Source of the DNA: an uncultured Eubacteriales bacterium
Lineage (GTDB): Bacteria > Bacillota > Clostridia > Christensenellales > UBA1242
Assembly: GCA_948949055.1 (NCBI GenBank)
Contig: CARBWQ010000079.1
Span: forward strand, 1 to 5,306
DNA length: 5,306 bases
Direction of reading: 5' to 3'
Both the position numbers and the translations under genes were made by a program. The notes beneath the pieces were generated by a model. It had not been told where the DNA came from. It saw only the letters and a list, made by a program, of their open reading frames with translations, and searched no databases. Position 1 is the first letter of the stretch. The number at the start of each line of letters is the position of its first letter. This document shows, piece after piece, positions 5,224-5,306 of this stretch.

Positions 5224-5306
5224 TTAAAATCTCCACAATAAGCTTTTCTGCAATTTCTTCCTTTCCTGTTGCCTGCGTATAGTCGTTTTCCCCACGAATA
5301 ATATAT
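5216..5306 (-). CDS. C-terminal end of an unidentified protein, 5' part outside window
   Basis: The frame is open from the window edge and gives 29 residues before TAA: YIIRGENDYTQATGKEEIAE and then KLIVEILND. The GKEEIAEKLI helix at the very end is reminiscent of the C-terminus of phosphopantothenoylcysteine synthetase-like (CoaB-type) flavoprotein domains, but 29 residues are too few for a real identification. It overlaps the next ORF by 8 bases, so the two were probably in one operon. Confidence 0.5.
   Translation of the reverse strand, partial: YIIRGENDYTQATGKEEIAEKLIVEILND

Noticed and set aside
1..5306. CRISPR arrays, tRNA/rRNA genes, insertion sequences, riboswitches
   Set aside because: No regularly spaced repeats, cloverleaf arms, transposase motifs with terminal repeats or known riboswitch cores were seen on reading both strands.

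Overview
The window is strongly A/T-rich and has short, well-formed SigA/sigma-70 promoters (TTGACA-17-TAAAAT type) and purine-rich Shine-Dalgarno sites. Its four-cysteine bL33 is of the kind common in low-GC Gram-positives. Together these suggest a Firmicutes/Clostridia-like bacterium, probably an uncultured gut or anaerobic lineage; this is inferred from style, not from a search. Every recognisable gene is on the minus strand, so transcription runs from the right edge to the left edge.

Right part (about 4361-5306): a decaying gene cluster. It holds the C-terminal end of an unidentified protein, a 51-codon ORF overlapping it, an N-terminal piece resembling a class II aldolase/adducin domain, and a PLP-dependent aminotransferase (MocR/class I-II fold). 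The aminotransferase survives as three pieces in three reading frames with its catalytic centre missing. Its final stop codon lies inside the -35 box of the next gene.

Middle (2454-4318): two intact genes. The first encodes a 290-residue protein with a zincin-like HExxH motif and a downstream PHExxAR motif, behind a near-consensus promoter. The second is a complete 300-residue sugar-phosphate-type nucleotidyltransferase with all recognisable family motifs. The nucleotidyltransferase may have served the same lost pathway as the broken aldolase and aminotransferase, but the sequence does not prove this.

Left part (1-2437): a 553-residue protein of unrecognised family with a second, unrelated HExxH motif. 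It is transcribed from a TTGCAA-17-TATAAT promoter that would start RNA at the ATG itself, so the mRNA looks leaderless. It ends at a good intrinsic terminator. Next come a 92-residue HicB-like protein with no HicA partner in view, and finally rpmG (ribosomal protein bL33), cut by the window edge. A hairpin plus U-tract sits between the rpmG promoter and its Shine-Dalgarno site.

The genes mostly have their own promoters and do not form one operon. The most unusual items are the leaderless 553-residue metalloprotein gene, the presence of two different HExxH proteins within 3.6 kb, and the rpmG leader hairpin. No CRISPR, tRNA, rRNA, insertion sequence or phage structural gene is visible. I cannot show that the window holds a complete new system.
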